Of a stretch of 64,000 bases of DNA, positions 40,525-49,112 are shown piece after piece. This stretch comes from Prochlorococcus sp. AG-355-P07 (GTDB lineage Bacteria; Cyanobacteriota; Cyanobacteriia; PCC-6307; Cyanobiaceae): contig QCEN01000005.1 of the NCBI GenBank assembly GCA_003280575.1, positions 1 through 64,000 on the forward strand. Direction: 5' to 3'. Below the pieces are notes generated by a model. It did no database searches. It was not told the DNA's origin and was given only the letters and a program-made list of their open reading frames with translations. Made by a program: the position numbers and the translations under genes. The first letter of the stretch is position 1. Every line of letters begins with the position of its first letter.

Positions 40525-40719
40525 TTATTTTTTCTCTCTTAATTCTGGGAAGCAATTTGCAATATGAATTAATTCATAAACCTCTTTGCTATCGTATTTT
40601 TTATTAGGAATTCCACTTCCTACTTCTAAACCTATATCTTTCATCTTCTTTAATATCAATTCTTGTCTTTGCAAACTTGACATAGACTTAAATTTTTTAA
40701 TTCGTTCTTCTTTATTCAC
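40525..40719 (-). CDS. 64-aa hypothetical
   Basis: Coding-like ORF, charged helical. Confidence 0.55.
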   Translation of the reverse strand: MNKEERIKKFKSMSSLQRQELILKKMKDIGLEVGSGIPNKKYDSKEVYELIHIANCFPELREKK

Positions 40720-41005
40720 AAGATAAAATTAAGTTAAATATTAATTTTGAGGTTATATTAATTAATGATTCATTAAATAAGTGAGAAAGCCAGTAAATGT
40801 AAGTAATTTAAATCCAATAAAAAAAGGCAAATATTTTTTTACCTTTTTGCCAAAGGGCGATAATTTGTTTAATGAATTAATCATGATCTACATTAAAAGA
40901 CTAATTTTTAAATCATCCTAACGAATTTTTTTTAAAATTATCCTATTTCGATTTGTACATTTAAAAGAGTAGATTTAAACTAGAAGTATTAAGTCCCTTA
41001 TTTTT

Positions 41006-41392
41006 ATGAATGACAAAGAAACAATAATTTCATTATTAAATGAATTTGCTAATCCAAAAAATATGGCTTTATTTTTTGTTGACAATGCGACTCCAGATTT
41101 TTTATTCATAAGACCGAGTGGTAATCCAATAGATGCAAAGGGATTTGAACAAATGATTACTGGTGATATAGTTCAAGAAAAGGCAGAAATAACCAAAATT
41201 CACCGATTCGAATTTTTAAGTGAACACATAGTAATGTGCATTTTTACACTAGGTTCAAAATTTACTTATAAAGGAACACCTAATGATGACTTACCAACAG
41301 TTACGTCAATTTTTAAAAAAGTAAATAATGTTTGGAAAATTCACTGGATGCAAAGATCTACAGGAAATTCTGATTTATCTTTATGGGATTAG
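41006..41392 (+). CDS. SnoaL/NTF2-like small protein, paralog of 50984-51367
   Basis: FLFIRPSGNPIDAKGFEQM...KIHRFEFLSEHIVMCIFTLGSKFTYKGTPNDDLPTVTSIFKKVNNVWKIHWMQRSTGNSDLSLWD. Confidence 0.8.
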   Translation: MNDKETIISLLNEFANPKNMALFFVDNATPDFLFIRPSGNPIDAKGFEQMITGDIVQEKAEITKIHRFEFLSEHIVMCIFTLGSKFTYKGTPNDDLPTVTSIFKKVNNVWKIHWMQRSTGNSDLSLWD

Positions 41393-41472
41393 CAAAGTTA
41401 ATAGCCCTTTTAATGGTGCTACTACTTTTAAGTAGTTCTTTTGTTGGTTTAATTTTTTATTTTATAAATTAA
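41383..41472 (+). CDS. 29-aa TM microprotein overlapping the NTF2-like gene end
   Basis: MGLAKLIALLMVLLLLSSSFVGLIFYFIN. Confidence 0.45.
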   Translation: MGLAKLIALLMVLLLLSSSFVGLIFYFIN

Positions 41473-41865
41473 ATAAATTAAAGAATATCGAGTAAATATT
41501 TCTTTTTTAGAAAACAATTGCTTCTTTTTTGCTATTTACTTTGATTTTCAGGTAAAAATAAAAACTTTAGACAGACTTACGCCTATATCTAATGCTAATA
41601 AAGCAATTAGTAATTTACTCATTTTCTAGAACTCTCAACAATTTTTTTGTAAAGTTCTTCAGAAATAGGTTGCATATCCTTCCAAAAATCTAGTTACAAA
41701 TTAGTTATTTTAAAATTAATTTCTCGTTACTAAATATACGAATATAAGAATTTTTAAATAGGTAAAAAATATATTCACAATAAGTTTTTCTTATAACGTA
41801 TTAATAAATACTGATTTCAAAAACTTTAATAAATATTGAAACTTTTTTAAAGGAAATTAGAAATC

Positions 41866-41967
41866 TTATTTCAAGTAAATAGAACCTCTATAAGTAAGCT
41901 TTATCACTTTTTCTTCTTGTTTTCTACAGTATACGAAGGACTTTCCATTGAAATACATGTTAACCAT
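41866..41967 (-). CDS. 33-aa protein with DUF4278-like LTYRG motif
   Basis: MVNMYFNGKSFVYCRKQEEKVIKLTYRGSIYLK with AGGAG 8 nt upstream of ATG. Confidence 0.5.
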   Translation of the reverse strand: MVNMYFNGKSFVYCRKQEEKVIKLTYRGSIYLK

Positions 41968-42249
41968 GATGCAGCTCCTAAAATTGCTCAAGTCCCCGTC
42001 CTATGGCTTGAGTCGTACTGCGGTCTATCAAATGGTAGATCGGACGATTTTGTAGTTATCACTACAATCCAGTTATAAAGTATTTATACTTAGATGTCAA
42101 CAATTTTTAGACTCCAAACTTAAATTTAAAATCAGATTCTGCCCCCACAAACTCCTTTAAAAGAATGTAGAACATATAACTACGAGTAACTCCCATAAAA
42201 ATTGAAAGAAATGCTAGAACCACACAAATAGGGCAATGTGGGAATCCCA

Positions 42250-42423
42250 TTATTTATTTTCCAATATAAATTTTAATTCAGCCTCTGCATTAAGAATATC
42301 AATTCTTCTCTTTAGTAGTTTAAAAAATTTAATTATTTTTTTCAAGATTAAACCTTTCTTAGGTATCAACAATAATATTATTCTAGGAATGCATATATCA
42401 ATGAGCAAAAATACTGTATCCAT
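42250..42423 (-). CDS. 57-aa possible small protein (or shorter from internal TTG)
   Basis: ...KKIIKFFKLLKRRIDILNAEAELKFILENK; more protein-like than the overlapping + ORF 42236-42445. Confidence 0.3.
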   Translation of the reverse strand: MDTVFLLIDICIPRIILLLIPKKGLILKKIIKFFKLLKRRIDILNAEAELKFILENK

Positions 42424-43054
42424 TGATATAGCTAAAGTTTTGTAGCAATTTTATACAATAAATAACCCCAAAATATGCTCAGATACTCTTAATCAATAAA
42501 CCAATAAAGGCTAATTCAGAATCGACTATGGCTATAGATAATCAAACTCCCTTGCAGTGCTATTTTTCTTTTACTAAAAAAATAGAGCGGGTTAAAGTCC
42601 AATACTCCGCGAAGATTTAGTCCGCTGCCTAAAGCCTGAGAATATAAATTAATATAAATTAATCTAATTATAAATCTATGATTTATGAAATAAAAATCTT
42701 GTTTGCTTAATAAAATTTTTGTATATTAAAACTACAAAAATTATGAGTTTTTTTAAATTATTTACTTATTCCTCGTGGAGAAAGCATTAGTAAATTACTT
42801 TTACTGGTTACTAATAAGGTCTACCGAACCTTATATTATGGGAAATCATCTATATCTCTAGAAGTCACCTAAATCAATCAAAAGTTTCTCTTGATTTTAC
42901 AAAGTTTTTTATTTGAAGTTTTTAATTTTTAAATTCATAGCTATTTTGACATTTAAATAACTTATATAAGTTAAGTTGGTTAATTATCTCTATTGCAAAT
43001 AAAGATGAGGTTGTTAATCTTTCACTTAAAGAAGACACTTAATTTCTTAAACTG

Positions 43055-43264
43055 ATGCAATTTAATCATTTAAATTCCAACGAAGATGATGGCCTTATGT
43101 CAATAGAAGATTTAAGAGCTTTACGTCTACGAAAAAAGAAAATTGAAATTGATAAGAAAGCCAGAAAATACATCCTGGATATAAATCAAAGATACAGAAA
43201 AATTAGTAACCGCAAAAGTAATAACTTTTTAAGGAATATGAACCCTTTTAAGAAGGCCGCATAA
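43055..43264 (+). CDS. 69-aa basic hypothetical
   Basis: DDGLMSIEDLRALRLRKKKIEIDKKARKYILDINQRYRKI. Confidence 0.6.
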   Translation: MQFNHLNSNEDDGLMSIEDLRALRLRKKKIEIDKKARKYILDINQRYRKISNRKSNNFLRNMNPFKKAA

Positions 43265-43525
43265 ATTGTTAATCTTGATTTTGTTAATTTGTTTAACTTT
43301 GCATCTTTCAGAGTAAGATTTTAATGGTGTTTCTTTGGAAGAGTTTCACCAAGAGGGGGCAATTTTTGGCCCCTTCTAACCGAAGAAATTTTTAATTGAA
43401 ACGCGTTTAAAATAGACAGTAATTTACAGTAGAACTAGACTTAGAGTGATAAAATCCTCTTTTTTTATGTTTAATAGATTTATTTTTGAAAAGATAATGA
43501 CTCTTCTTATTTCTCTTTTCAGCTG

Positions 43526-43642
43526 ATGAATATTTCCCCACATTTATTAATTGATGCTGTAATATTAAGCGCTGCCCTTACGATAACTTTAGTATTAAGA
43601 GCAAAAGGTAATGCTTCTAGAAAAGAAAAAGAAAATAAATGA
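43526..43642 (+). CDS. 38-aa TM microprotein
   Basis: MNISPHLLIDAVILSAALTITLVLRAKGNASRKEKENK. Confidence 0.6.
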   Translation: MNISPHLLIDAVILSAALTITLVLRAKGNASRKEKENK

Positions 43643-43779
43643 TTAATAAAGAAGAAGAAAAAGAATTTAAAAAACCTAAATTATATAAATTTTGGAACTT
43701 TCTTATTTATGGAAGTTCTATTGCTATTGGAGCTTTCTTAGTTTATTTATATTCTGCCTATATATTTATAAATAAATGA
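43639..43779 (+). CDS. 46-aa TM microprotein, ATGA overlap with previous
   Basis: MINKEEEKEFKKPKLYKFWNFLIYGSSIAIGAFLVYLYSAYIFINK. Confidence 0.6.
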   Translation: MINKEEEKEFKKPKLYKFWNFLIYGSSIAIGAFLVYLYSAYIFINK

Positions 43780-43871
43780 CGTACATTTACGGCATAGCGA
43801 TTACTTATGGGGTTCTTAGCCTTTTATTGCTTGGTGGGTTTGCATACTTTACTTTTAAAATGAAACGCTAA
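43776..43871 (+). CDS. 31-aa TM microprotein, ATGA overlap with previous
   Basis: MTYIYGIAITYGVLSLLLLGGFAYFTFKMKR. Confidence 0.6.
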   Translation: MTYIYGIAITYGVLSLLLLGGFAYFTFKMKR

Positions 43872-43888
43872 TTTTTATGCCCTCTTAA

Positions 43889-43963
43889 ATGAAAGATTTC
43901 TTAGATAAATTTTTTGATTTATTTGAAGAATCAAATATAAAAAAGAGAAAAGAATTCAATTAA
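43889..43963 (+). CDS. 24-aa possible microprotein
   Basis: MKDFLDKFFDLFEESNIKKRKEFN. Confidence 0.4.
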   Translation: MKDFLDKFFDLFEESNIKKRKEFN

Positions 43964-44355
43964 TAAAGTTCAAAGTAAATCCTTTATTTTTTTTAAATAA
44001 CAAAGACACAAAGCACAAAAACTACATTGAGCAGCAAGCTAATTGTCTTAGAAGAGATCGACATAAATTAAAAAGGTTTTTGTACTCATGTGTAGGAGTG
44101 CGGAGTTAACCCTGAAACCGCTAGGTTCAATTCCTTTCAAATAAGAAGGAAGAGCCCTATATCATTTATACCGAATTTATTGCTTTAAGAAAAGGGGGTT
44201 ATAACTTCCTAGTAGAAATAATGCATAGCTAAAAAATTATTTACTATTAGGGTCACCTTGTTTTCCTGTTGATTTAATAAGGATTAATAACATTAAATCA
44301 AATCCTAATCTATTAAGTATTTTCTACGTTGTTTTTATTAAAGTTTCTGATTTAA

Positions 44356-44487
44356 ATGAAAAAAGCTATAGATATTTTTATGGAAAAATCATTTCTAAAT
44401 TTCATTTATTGGGTCTTAGTAAAATCATCTGAGAGCTACTATGGCGACTCAATGAAAACAGAAATACCATATACTCCTTATTTTTAG
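44356..44487 (+). CDS. 43-aa hypothetical
   Basis: MKKAIDIFMEKSFLNFIYWVLVKSSESYYGDSMKTEIPYTPYF. Confidence 0.4.
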   Translation: MKKAIDIFMEKSFLNFIYWVLVKSSESYYGDSMKTEIPYTPYF

Positions 44488-44552
44488 ATTTGTAGAACCT
44501 CATTAGAAGATTAAAATTTCGCTAAGATCTTAGCGTATAAAGGGAGCCTAGT

Positions 44553-44609
44553 TATTGGCTAATGAATAATGTGGCAGTAATCATAGAAATGGATTTCAAA
44601 ACCCCGTAA
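44553..44609 (+). pseudogene. EVE-domain-like 5' gene fragment, copy C
   Basis: YWLMNNVAVIIEMDFKTP*, colinear with copy B YWLMKSEPVFMAMDFKNR*. Confidence 0.5.
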
Positions 44610-44638
44610 AAAAATGTTCACAATATATTCATTATTAA

Positions 44639-44848
44639 ATGGCTTCACCTTCGAGTTGGGAATTCTATAAAGAAGAACAATCTAAGACTTTATGGGTCCA
44701 TATTTGTACCCAGGATTTAAAAGGTGTAGCTATTTCAATTAATAAATGGTGGAAGACAAGATATCCAGATTTCAAAATGAGAATAGTTTCTAAAAAAGAA
44801 TTCGAACATATAAAAAAGCATGAGCAGCAAAAGCTGCAACAAAATTAA
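44639..44848 (+). CDS. 69-aa hypothetical
   Basis: MASPSSWEFYKEEQSKTLWVHICTQDLKGVAISINKWWKTRYPDFKMRIVSKKEF. Confidence 0.65.
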   Translation: MASPSSWEFYKEEQSKTLWVHICTQDLKGVAISINKWWKTRYPDFKMRIVSKKEFEHIKKHEQQKLQQN

Positions 44849-44918
44849 TCTTTGGTAAATTTTAATGCTAAACATTTTAACTATTCAGCTAGTATCTTTT
44901 TAGTACATTAATAAACAA

Positions 44919-45074
44919 ATGAATTCCGCATTTGCAAAAGTCTCAAATTTGAAAGTTAATAGGGTTTCTAAAATAGCCATTACTATCGCATCATCAACTT
45001 TCTTCTTATGCGCATTAGGTCAAGCACCAATTTTCAAAAATATTCTTGCAGGTGCTTTCTCTTGTTCTGGCTAA
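44919..45074 (+). CDS. 51-aa hypothetical
   Basis: MNSAFAKVSNLKVNRVSKIAITIASSTFFLCALGQAPIFKNILAGAFSCSG. Confidence 0.5.
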   Translation: MNSAFAKVSNLKVNRVSKIAITIASSTFFLCALGQAPIFKNILAGAFSCSG

Positions 45075-45120
45075 AAAAATACTTGTTCACAAGAGATGCT
45101 GAGAATCTAGAGTAAATACT

Positions 45121-45164
45121 GATTGACAGTCGATCTAAATTAATGGGCAAGAAGCCCCTTTTTC
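45121..45164 (+). repeat. Dispersed GATTGACAGTCGATCT element, copy 1
   Basis: GATTGACAGTCGATCTAAATTAATGGGCAAGAAGCCCCTTTTTC. Confidence 0.7.
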
Positions 45165-45541
45165 TAATAGCAAAGTACACTATCCGCTTTAATTGATTCT
45201 TCGACTAGAACATCTGGCATAACAAACTCTGCAATATATCCATCTAGAAGCTTCTCATCGTAACCCCTAGATTTAGCAGACATTCCTGAGACATATATGG
45301 TAATTTTTGAATTCTTTAAATTTTGAAGATGTTCGTATAAATCTCCAGTACCTTGACCAACTATTTCACCAGCTTTTTTGCAATTTAATATTTGTACACC
45401 GTCTCCTGCTAGAAAAAGTGTTACTTTATGATCGTTTTTTTCTGCAGTGAGGGCAACCAATAAACCTAAAGTTATTTGATTTTTGGATTCTAAACCACTG
45501 TAAATATGAACTAAAACTGTATTGTCGGTAATGATAGACAT
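45164..45541 (-). CDS. DsrE-family protein
   Basis: NTVLVHIYSGLESKNQITLGLLVALTAEKNDHKVTLFLAGDGVQIL. Confidence 0.82.
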   Translation of the reverse strand: MSIITDNTVLVHIYSGLESKNQITLGLLVALTAEKNDHKVTLFLAGDGVQILNCKKAGEIVGQGTGDLYEHLQNLKNSKITIYVSGMSAKSRGYDEKLLDGYIAEFVMPDVLVEESIKADSVLCY

Positions 45542-45605
45542 TTAATCCTCACTAAATTTTGTTTTTATATCCTAAATAAAATCTATTTTCATTAGCTGTT
45601 TTTTT

Positions 45606-45647
45606 ATGAAACGCTTACTACTTACATATCTAAAAGCTAGTAATTGA
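45606..45647 (+). pseudogene. Truncated MKRLLL leader peptide remnant
   Basis: ATGAAACGCTTACTACTTACATATCTAAAAGCTAGTAATTGA; first 17 nt identical to gene at 54562. Confidence 0.4.
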
Positions 45648-45874
45648 TTGAGGATCTATTTTAGAGAGTAAACAATCCACTTTTTTTGATGAGAAACAAA
45701 TTTAAAAGATCAGCTTTTTTTATATGTCTGATGACCTTTTCTATCGAATATCACTAATCGGATTTTAGTTATTTTTAGCTCAATGGTATTTTTCCTAACG
45801 AAATATAGAGAAAAAAAAGTTAATAATATAAGTCAGATTTCCATGTCTGAACAGATTAAATTTTTAGAGCATTA

Positions 45875-46231
45875 ATGCAAAGATTTATAATTTCACCGTT
45901 ATTTGCTTTGTCTAGGTTTTTTATAAATATTTACGGAATATTTTTAAAGTTTTTTCTTCAATTAAATGGTGGTTATTGGTCAAGAATTGGTTTAGCCGAA
46001 AATATTACAAAGGAAAGAATAAAAAAAAGAAGATTATATATCCTCCCTTTTTATATTCTTCTGGCTTTATTGTTTGGATTACTATCTGCTTTATATTGGT
46101 ATTTTGTTATTCTTCATGTACCACTTTCAATAGAAAGATATTTAAGTCCTTTGAATAACAATATTGCTTTAATAATTGCTTTTGCTACTTTCTTTGGTTG
46201 GCTTTATATTCTTTGTAAAACAAAAAAATAA
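45875..46231 (+). CDS. 118-aa membrane hypothetical
   Basis: Two strong TM segments. Confidence 0.6.
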   Translation: MQRFIISPLFALSRFFINIYGIFLKFFLQLNGGYWSRIGLAENITKERIKKRRLYILPFYILLALLFGLLSALYWYFVILHVPLSIERYLSPLNNNIALIIAFATFFGWLYILCKTKK

Positions 46232-46332
46232 AATGCTTAATAAGAGATGATGTGGTCCTAGAATTAAAGATTTAATTAATCATGATTAAATCAATCTTAA
46301 GGATTCATGCAAAATATTTGAAACCGATTACT

Positions 46333-46440
46333 TTATTTATACGACAGTTCTGGTGATCGACTCGACCAAGGTTGACCAACTAGATCTTCACTAGCCAATG
46401 GTCTGCAACACCAAGGTAAATTAACTTTTCTAACCTTCAC
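46333..46440 (-). CDS. 35-aa ORF (GTG start) resembling part of the 8049-8423 family
   Basis: MKVRKVNLPWCCRPLASEDLVGQPWSSRSPELSYK vs GPCCRLYDREELPWPCSR. Confidence 0.4.
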   Translation of the reverse strand: MKVRKVNLPWCCRPLASEDLVGQPWSSRSPELSYK

Positions 46441-46617
46441 GGAAAGTAAGTTAAGTGATCAGAAATTAAACTCTTGGGATTAATTCTGAACTATCTTAAA
46501 AATAAAGTCGTTTGTAAAGCATGAAGAAGTGAGAAATCACTTTTACTTCCAAAACTAATTTCTAAGAAAATTCTTAATCTGATTATTAAATAGATCTCCT
46601 TTCTGTCGTCACCATAA

Positions 46618-46647
46618 AAAAAAAGACCTATAACAAAGTCTTTTTTT
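46618..46647. terminator. Bidirectional terminator-like hairpin
   Basis: AAAAAAAGAC...GTCTTTTTTT. Confidence 0.45.
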
Positions 46648-46834
46648 ATGTCTTAAATTTTATTGATTTACTGTTAATCCACAAATAACTAAATATTTTT
46701 ATCTCACTCTTTCACAATCAGTTAATGCTTTTTCAAAAGTAGAAAAGAAAGTACAAATGCTATTCAATGCAACCAACAAAAGAACTACTGATCTTCCATG
46801 TTGATTTAATTGAAGTGTTCTTTGAGTCATACTC

Positions 46835-47017
46835 TTAATAATCTTCGTTGTAATCGGATGGACTACCAGTTAAAGAACAAACAACTGATTCCTCTTTTTT
46901 CATTTCTTTTATTTCCATTATTGGTCTGCCCATTTTCTTAAGAACATCTATATCTTCTTTAGTCTGACAGCGAGCAATTATGTTTCCTTTTTGATCAAAG
47001 CAACTGTAGTAAGTCAT
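46835..47017 (-). CDS. 60-aa hypothetical
   Basis: MTYYSCFDQKGNIIARCQTKEDIDVLKKMGRPIMEIKEMKKEESVVCSLTGSPSDYNEDY. Confidence 0.65.
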   Translation of the reverse strand: MTYYSCFDQKGNIIARCQTKEDIDVLKKMGRPIMEIKEMKKEESVVCSLTGSPSDYNEDY

Positions 47018-47117
47018 TTTATTAAATGCAATTTAAAGTTTATGGTTGATTTCAGTTGTAGCAATGCAACCGACTCATGACAACCATATTTCTAATTTAG
47101 GTCAGCCATAGATTTAA

Positions 47118-47192
47118 ATGACTAAAAAAACATACCTCTTTCCGTACCTAAATGTTCCTCAAACCGCACACATTAGATACGCAGTATTTTAG
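47118..47192 (+). pseudogene. 24-aa ORF with VPxTAHI motif, possible fragment related to 48435 region
   Basis: MTKKTYLFPYLNVPQTAHIRYAVF. Confidence 0.35.
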
Positions 47193-47243
47193 TCAAATCA
47201 ATTAGAACAACGATGTAGCTAAACAAATATACAATGAGAATTT

Positions 47244-47381
47244 ATGAGTGGAGATTTCGAAACACTTGAAATTAATCAACCAAAAATTACATATTTAAAA
47301 CCAGATGACAATACATATTGGTTAGACAAATTAATTAATAATATTGAGGACATGAAGAACAAGATATCAAAAGATTGCTAG
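47244..47381 (+). CDS. 45-aa hypothetical
   Basis: MSGDFETLEINQPKITYLKPDDNTYWLDKLINNIEDMKNKISKDC. Confidence 0.55.
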   Translation: MSGDFETLEINQPKITYLKPDDNTYWLDKLINNIEDMKNKISKDC

Positions 47382-47595
47382 AAATTTAAGAAAGAAACTT
47401 TTTTATTAGATCTATAGTTTGAATGAGAAGCAATTCAAAAAAGAATTTAAATTTTGTATTTAAGGTAACCGCTTTTTTGTGAGCATTATTCAGAATAGGA
47501 GTCCGACTATTTTTTTATGCAAAAAAATTCAAATGAAAATTCTTATAAAAAAAGAATTGAAAATATAGAAAAAGGAAAATCTTATTTAAAAAGTA

Positions 47596-47871
47596 ATGGA
47601 TTTTTTAAATCAAAATCTAATCTATTTGAAGACATACAAAAATTTTTTTATAAAAGGTAATTTTAAAAAATTTTTTACTTTTGATTTATTAAATTTCTCT
47701 ATAAGCAAGCCATCACATAAAAGAACGAAAGACTTGAAAATGTTAGGAGAAAAAAGAATGGGTCAATTTTCTATAACTAAATTTAATCCCAAGAATCCTG
47801 CAGTGAAGCTAATAGCAGCAAAGATTACGAACTCGATTGAATCTCTCGGGGCAGAGTTCATAAAAAACTGA
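47596..47871 (+). CDS. Hypothetical; C-terminal half coding-like, N-terminus uncertain (overlaps 47-aa ORF 47517-47660 in another frame)
   Basis: MLGEKRMGQFSITKFNPKNPAVKLIAAKITNSIESLGAEFIKN. Confidence 0.4.
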   Translation: MDFLNQNLIYLKTYKNFFIKGNFKKFFTFDLLNFSISKPSHKRTKDLKMLGEKRMGQFSITKFNPKNPAVKLIAAKITNSIESLGAEFIKN

Positions 47872-47885
47872 TTTGAGTCATAATT

Positions 47886-48080
47886 TTATGACTGGAGAGA
47901 ATCTCTTAAATCAAACTTTTCAGCTTTTTCAATTTGACACTCAGTATCATCTTCAGCGCATTTGATTTCAGCTTTTTTGTTCATGTGGCTACTACAACCG
48001 CCTGCTATAACTGGTAAACCGGTCGTAGCCGTAAAACCTGTTAAACATACAAAGGCTATAAAAGGAAAAAGTCTTTTCAT
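47886..48080 (-). CDS. 64-aa exported lipoprotein-like protein
   Basis: MKRLFPFIAFVCLTGFTATTGLPVIAGGCSSHMNKK. Confidence 0.55.
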   Translation of the reverse strand: MKRLFPFIAFVCLTGFTATTGLPVIAGGCSSHMNKKAEIKCAEDDTECQIEKAEKFDLRDSLQS

Positions 48081-48266
48081 TAAATTGTTACTTTATGTAA
48101 ACTTATTATGTTACATAAAAAGCTCAAGCGTGAGTAGCTTATAGTTCGCGTGAACCATATACCAACCATCACTTCCCTAAATAGAAACTTTGATGGATAA
48201 TAAACATATAAAAAAATTCTGATTCTAGCAAAATTCTGGTAGATAAATTACTCCAAATCCCCTGAT

Positions 48267-48311
48267 ATGACTGAAGAAAAATTTTGGCTAATGAAAAGTG
48301 AACGCGACTAG
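48267..48311 (+). pseudogene. EVE-domain-like 5' gene fragment, copy A
   Basis: MTEEKFWLMKSERD*. Confidence 0.5.
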
Positions 48312-48342
48312 CTAATACTTGGATCTAAAGAAATCATAATTT

Positions 48343-48364
48343 TTTACTCAAACTTTACTCAAAC
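48343..48364 (+). promoter_or_regulatory. Perfect 11-bp tandem direct repeat (TTTACTCAAAC x2)
   Basis: Two exact consecutive copies upstream of the small Cys gene. Confidence 0.5.
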
Positions 48365-48539
48365 TTTTTTAAATTTGAAATTAATAATTTTGAAGATATT
48401 CGGCTGGTCATTATTTTGAATTTGAGAGTCTTTTTTGATCCTTAATCCGTACAATTTTGTTCCTCTAACCGCACACATAAAACTTGAGATTAACTATTCA
48501 AATGAATTAGAACATAAGTGTAGTCAAGAGGTAAGTCTT

Positions 48540-48692
48540 ATGGCATTAAACGACACATTTACCATCCAAGAGATGGTCTTGGATACAAAAGATCTTTCAT
48601 ACGATATTAAGGCGAAAGAACTTGAAGCTTACTGGAATAAAGAATGCGAAAAGCATCCTAGTAATAACCATTGCAAAATTTTTTGCGATTAA
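48540..48692 (+). CDS. 50-aa protein with CP12-like C-x3-P-x4-C C-terminus (ORF track start 48435 is upstream)
   Basis: MALNDTFTIQEMVLDTKDLSYDIKAKELEAYWNKECEKHPSNNHCKIFCD. Confidence 0.6.
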   Translation: MALNDTFTIQEMVLDTKDLSYDIKAKELEAYWNKECEKHPSNNHCKIFCD

Positions 48693-48778
48693 TACTCGAA
48701 CTTTTTAAGTATTCTTACGCTTGATTTTTATATATCATCCGTACTAAAGCATAGTCAGATAGAAAGGAGGAAAAGCAG

Positions 48779-48880
48779 ATGACTAATTTAAATATAGAGA
48801 TTCTATTTTGGGCAATTTTAGTTTCTTATCTGGGATTAAGATTTTCTAAAACCTGGGATGGCTTCAAAAAACAGTATTAA
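48779..48880 (+). CDS. 33-aa TM microprotein, paralog of 36174-36278
   Basis: MTNLNIEILFWAILVSYLGLRFSKTWDGFKKQY with AAAGGAGG Shine-Dalgarno. Confidence 0.65.
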   Translation: MTNLNIEILFWAILVSYLGLRFSKTWDGFKKQY

Positions 48881-48893
48881 TTAGGAGGGAAAA

Positions 48894-49040
48894 ATGAAAC
48901 TTCAAACACAATTCACAGTTCCAAACAAAGGTCTGCGAGATCTTGATTATGTCAATAAAGTAGAAGTTTTAGAAGAAACTTTTAAGAGAGAATGTCAAGA
49001 TTACCCAACTAAAGAAGATTGTTTAGTTTGTTGTAACTGA
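48894..49040 (+). CDS. 48-aa protein with CP12-like C-x3-P-x4-C C-terminus
   Basis: MKLQTQFTVPNKGLRDLDYVNKVEVLEETFKRECQDYPTKEDCLVCCN with AGGAGGG Shine-Dalgarno. Confidence 0.65.
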   Translation: MKLQTQFTVPNKGLRDLDYVNKVEVLEETFKRECQDYPTKEDCLVCCN

Positions 49041-49112
49041 CTATTCATTAATCGGTTTTCATAGCTTATAAATTTTAAAAATATTCATAAATTTTTAAGG
49101 AGAGGTTTAACT

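Noticed and set aside
42236-42445. ORF track protein MWESHYLFSN... on + strand
   Set aside because: The opposite strand gives a more protein-like small ORF (LKRRIDILNAEAELKFILENK); the + translation looks like an antisense artefact.
44086-44165. tRNA-like sequence with GGTTCAATTCC T-arm consensus
   Set aside because: T-stem flanks do not pair beyond three bp and no acceptor or anticodon arm could be built. At most a decayed 3' tRNA fragment; a tRNAscan/Infernal run would decide.
46340-46458. Apparent multi-hairpin ncRNA region
   Set aside because: The minus strand reads as a 35-aa coding-like ORF (46333-46440), which explains the composition better.
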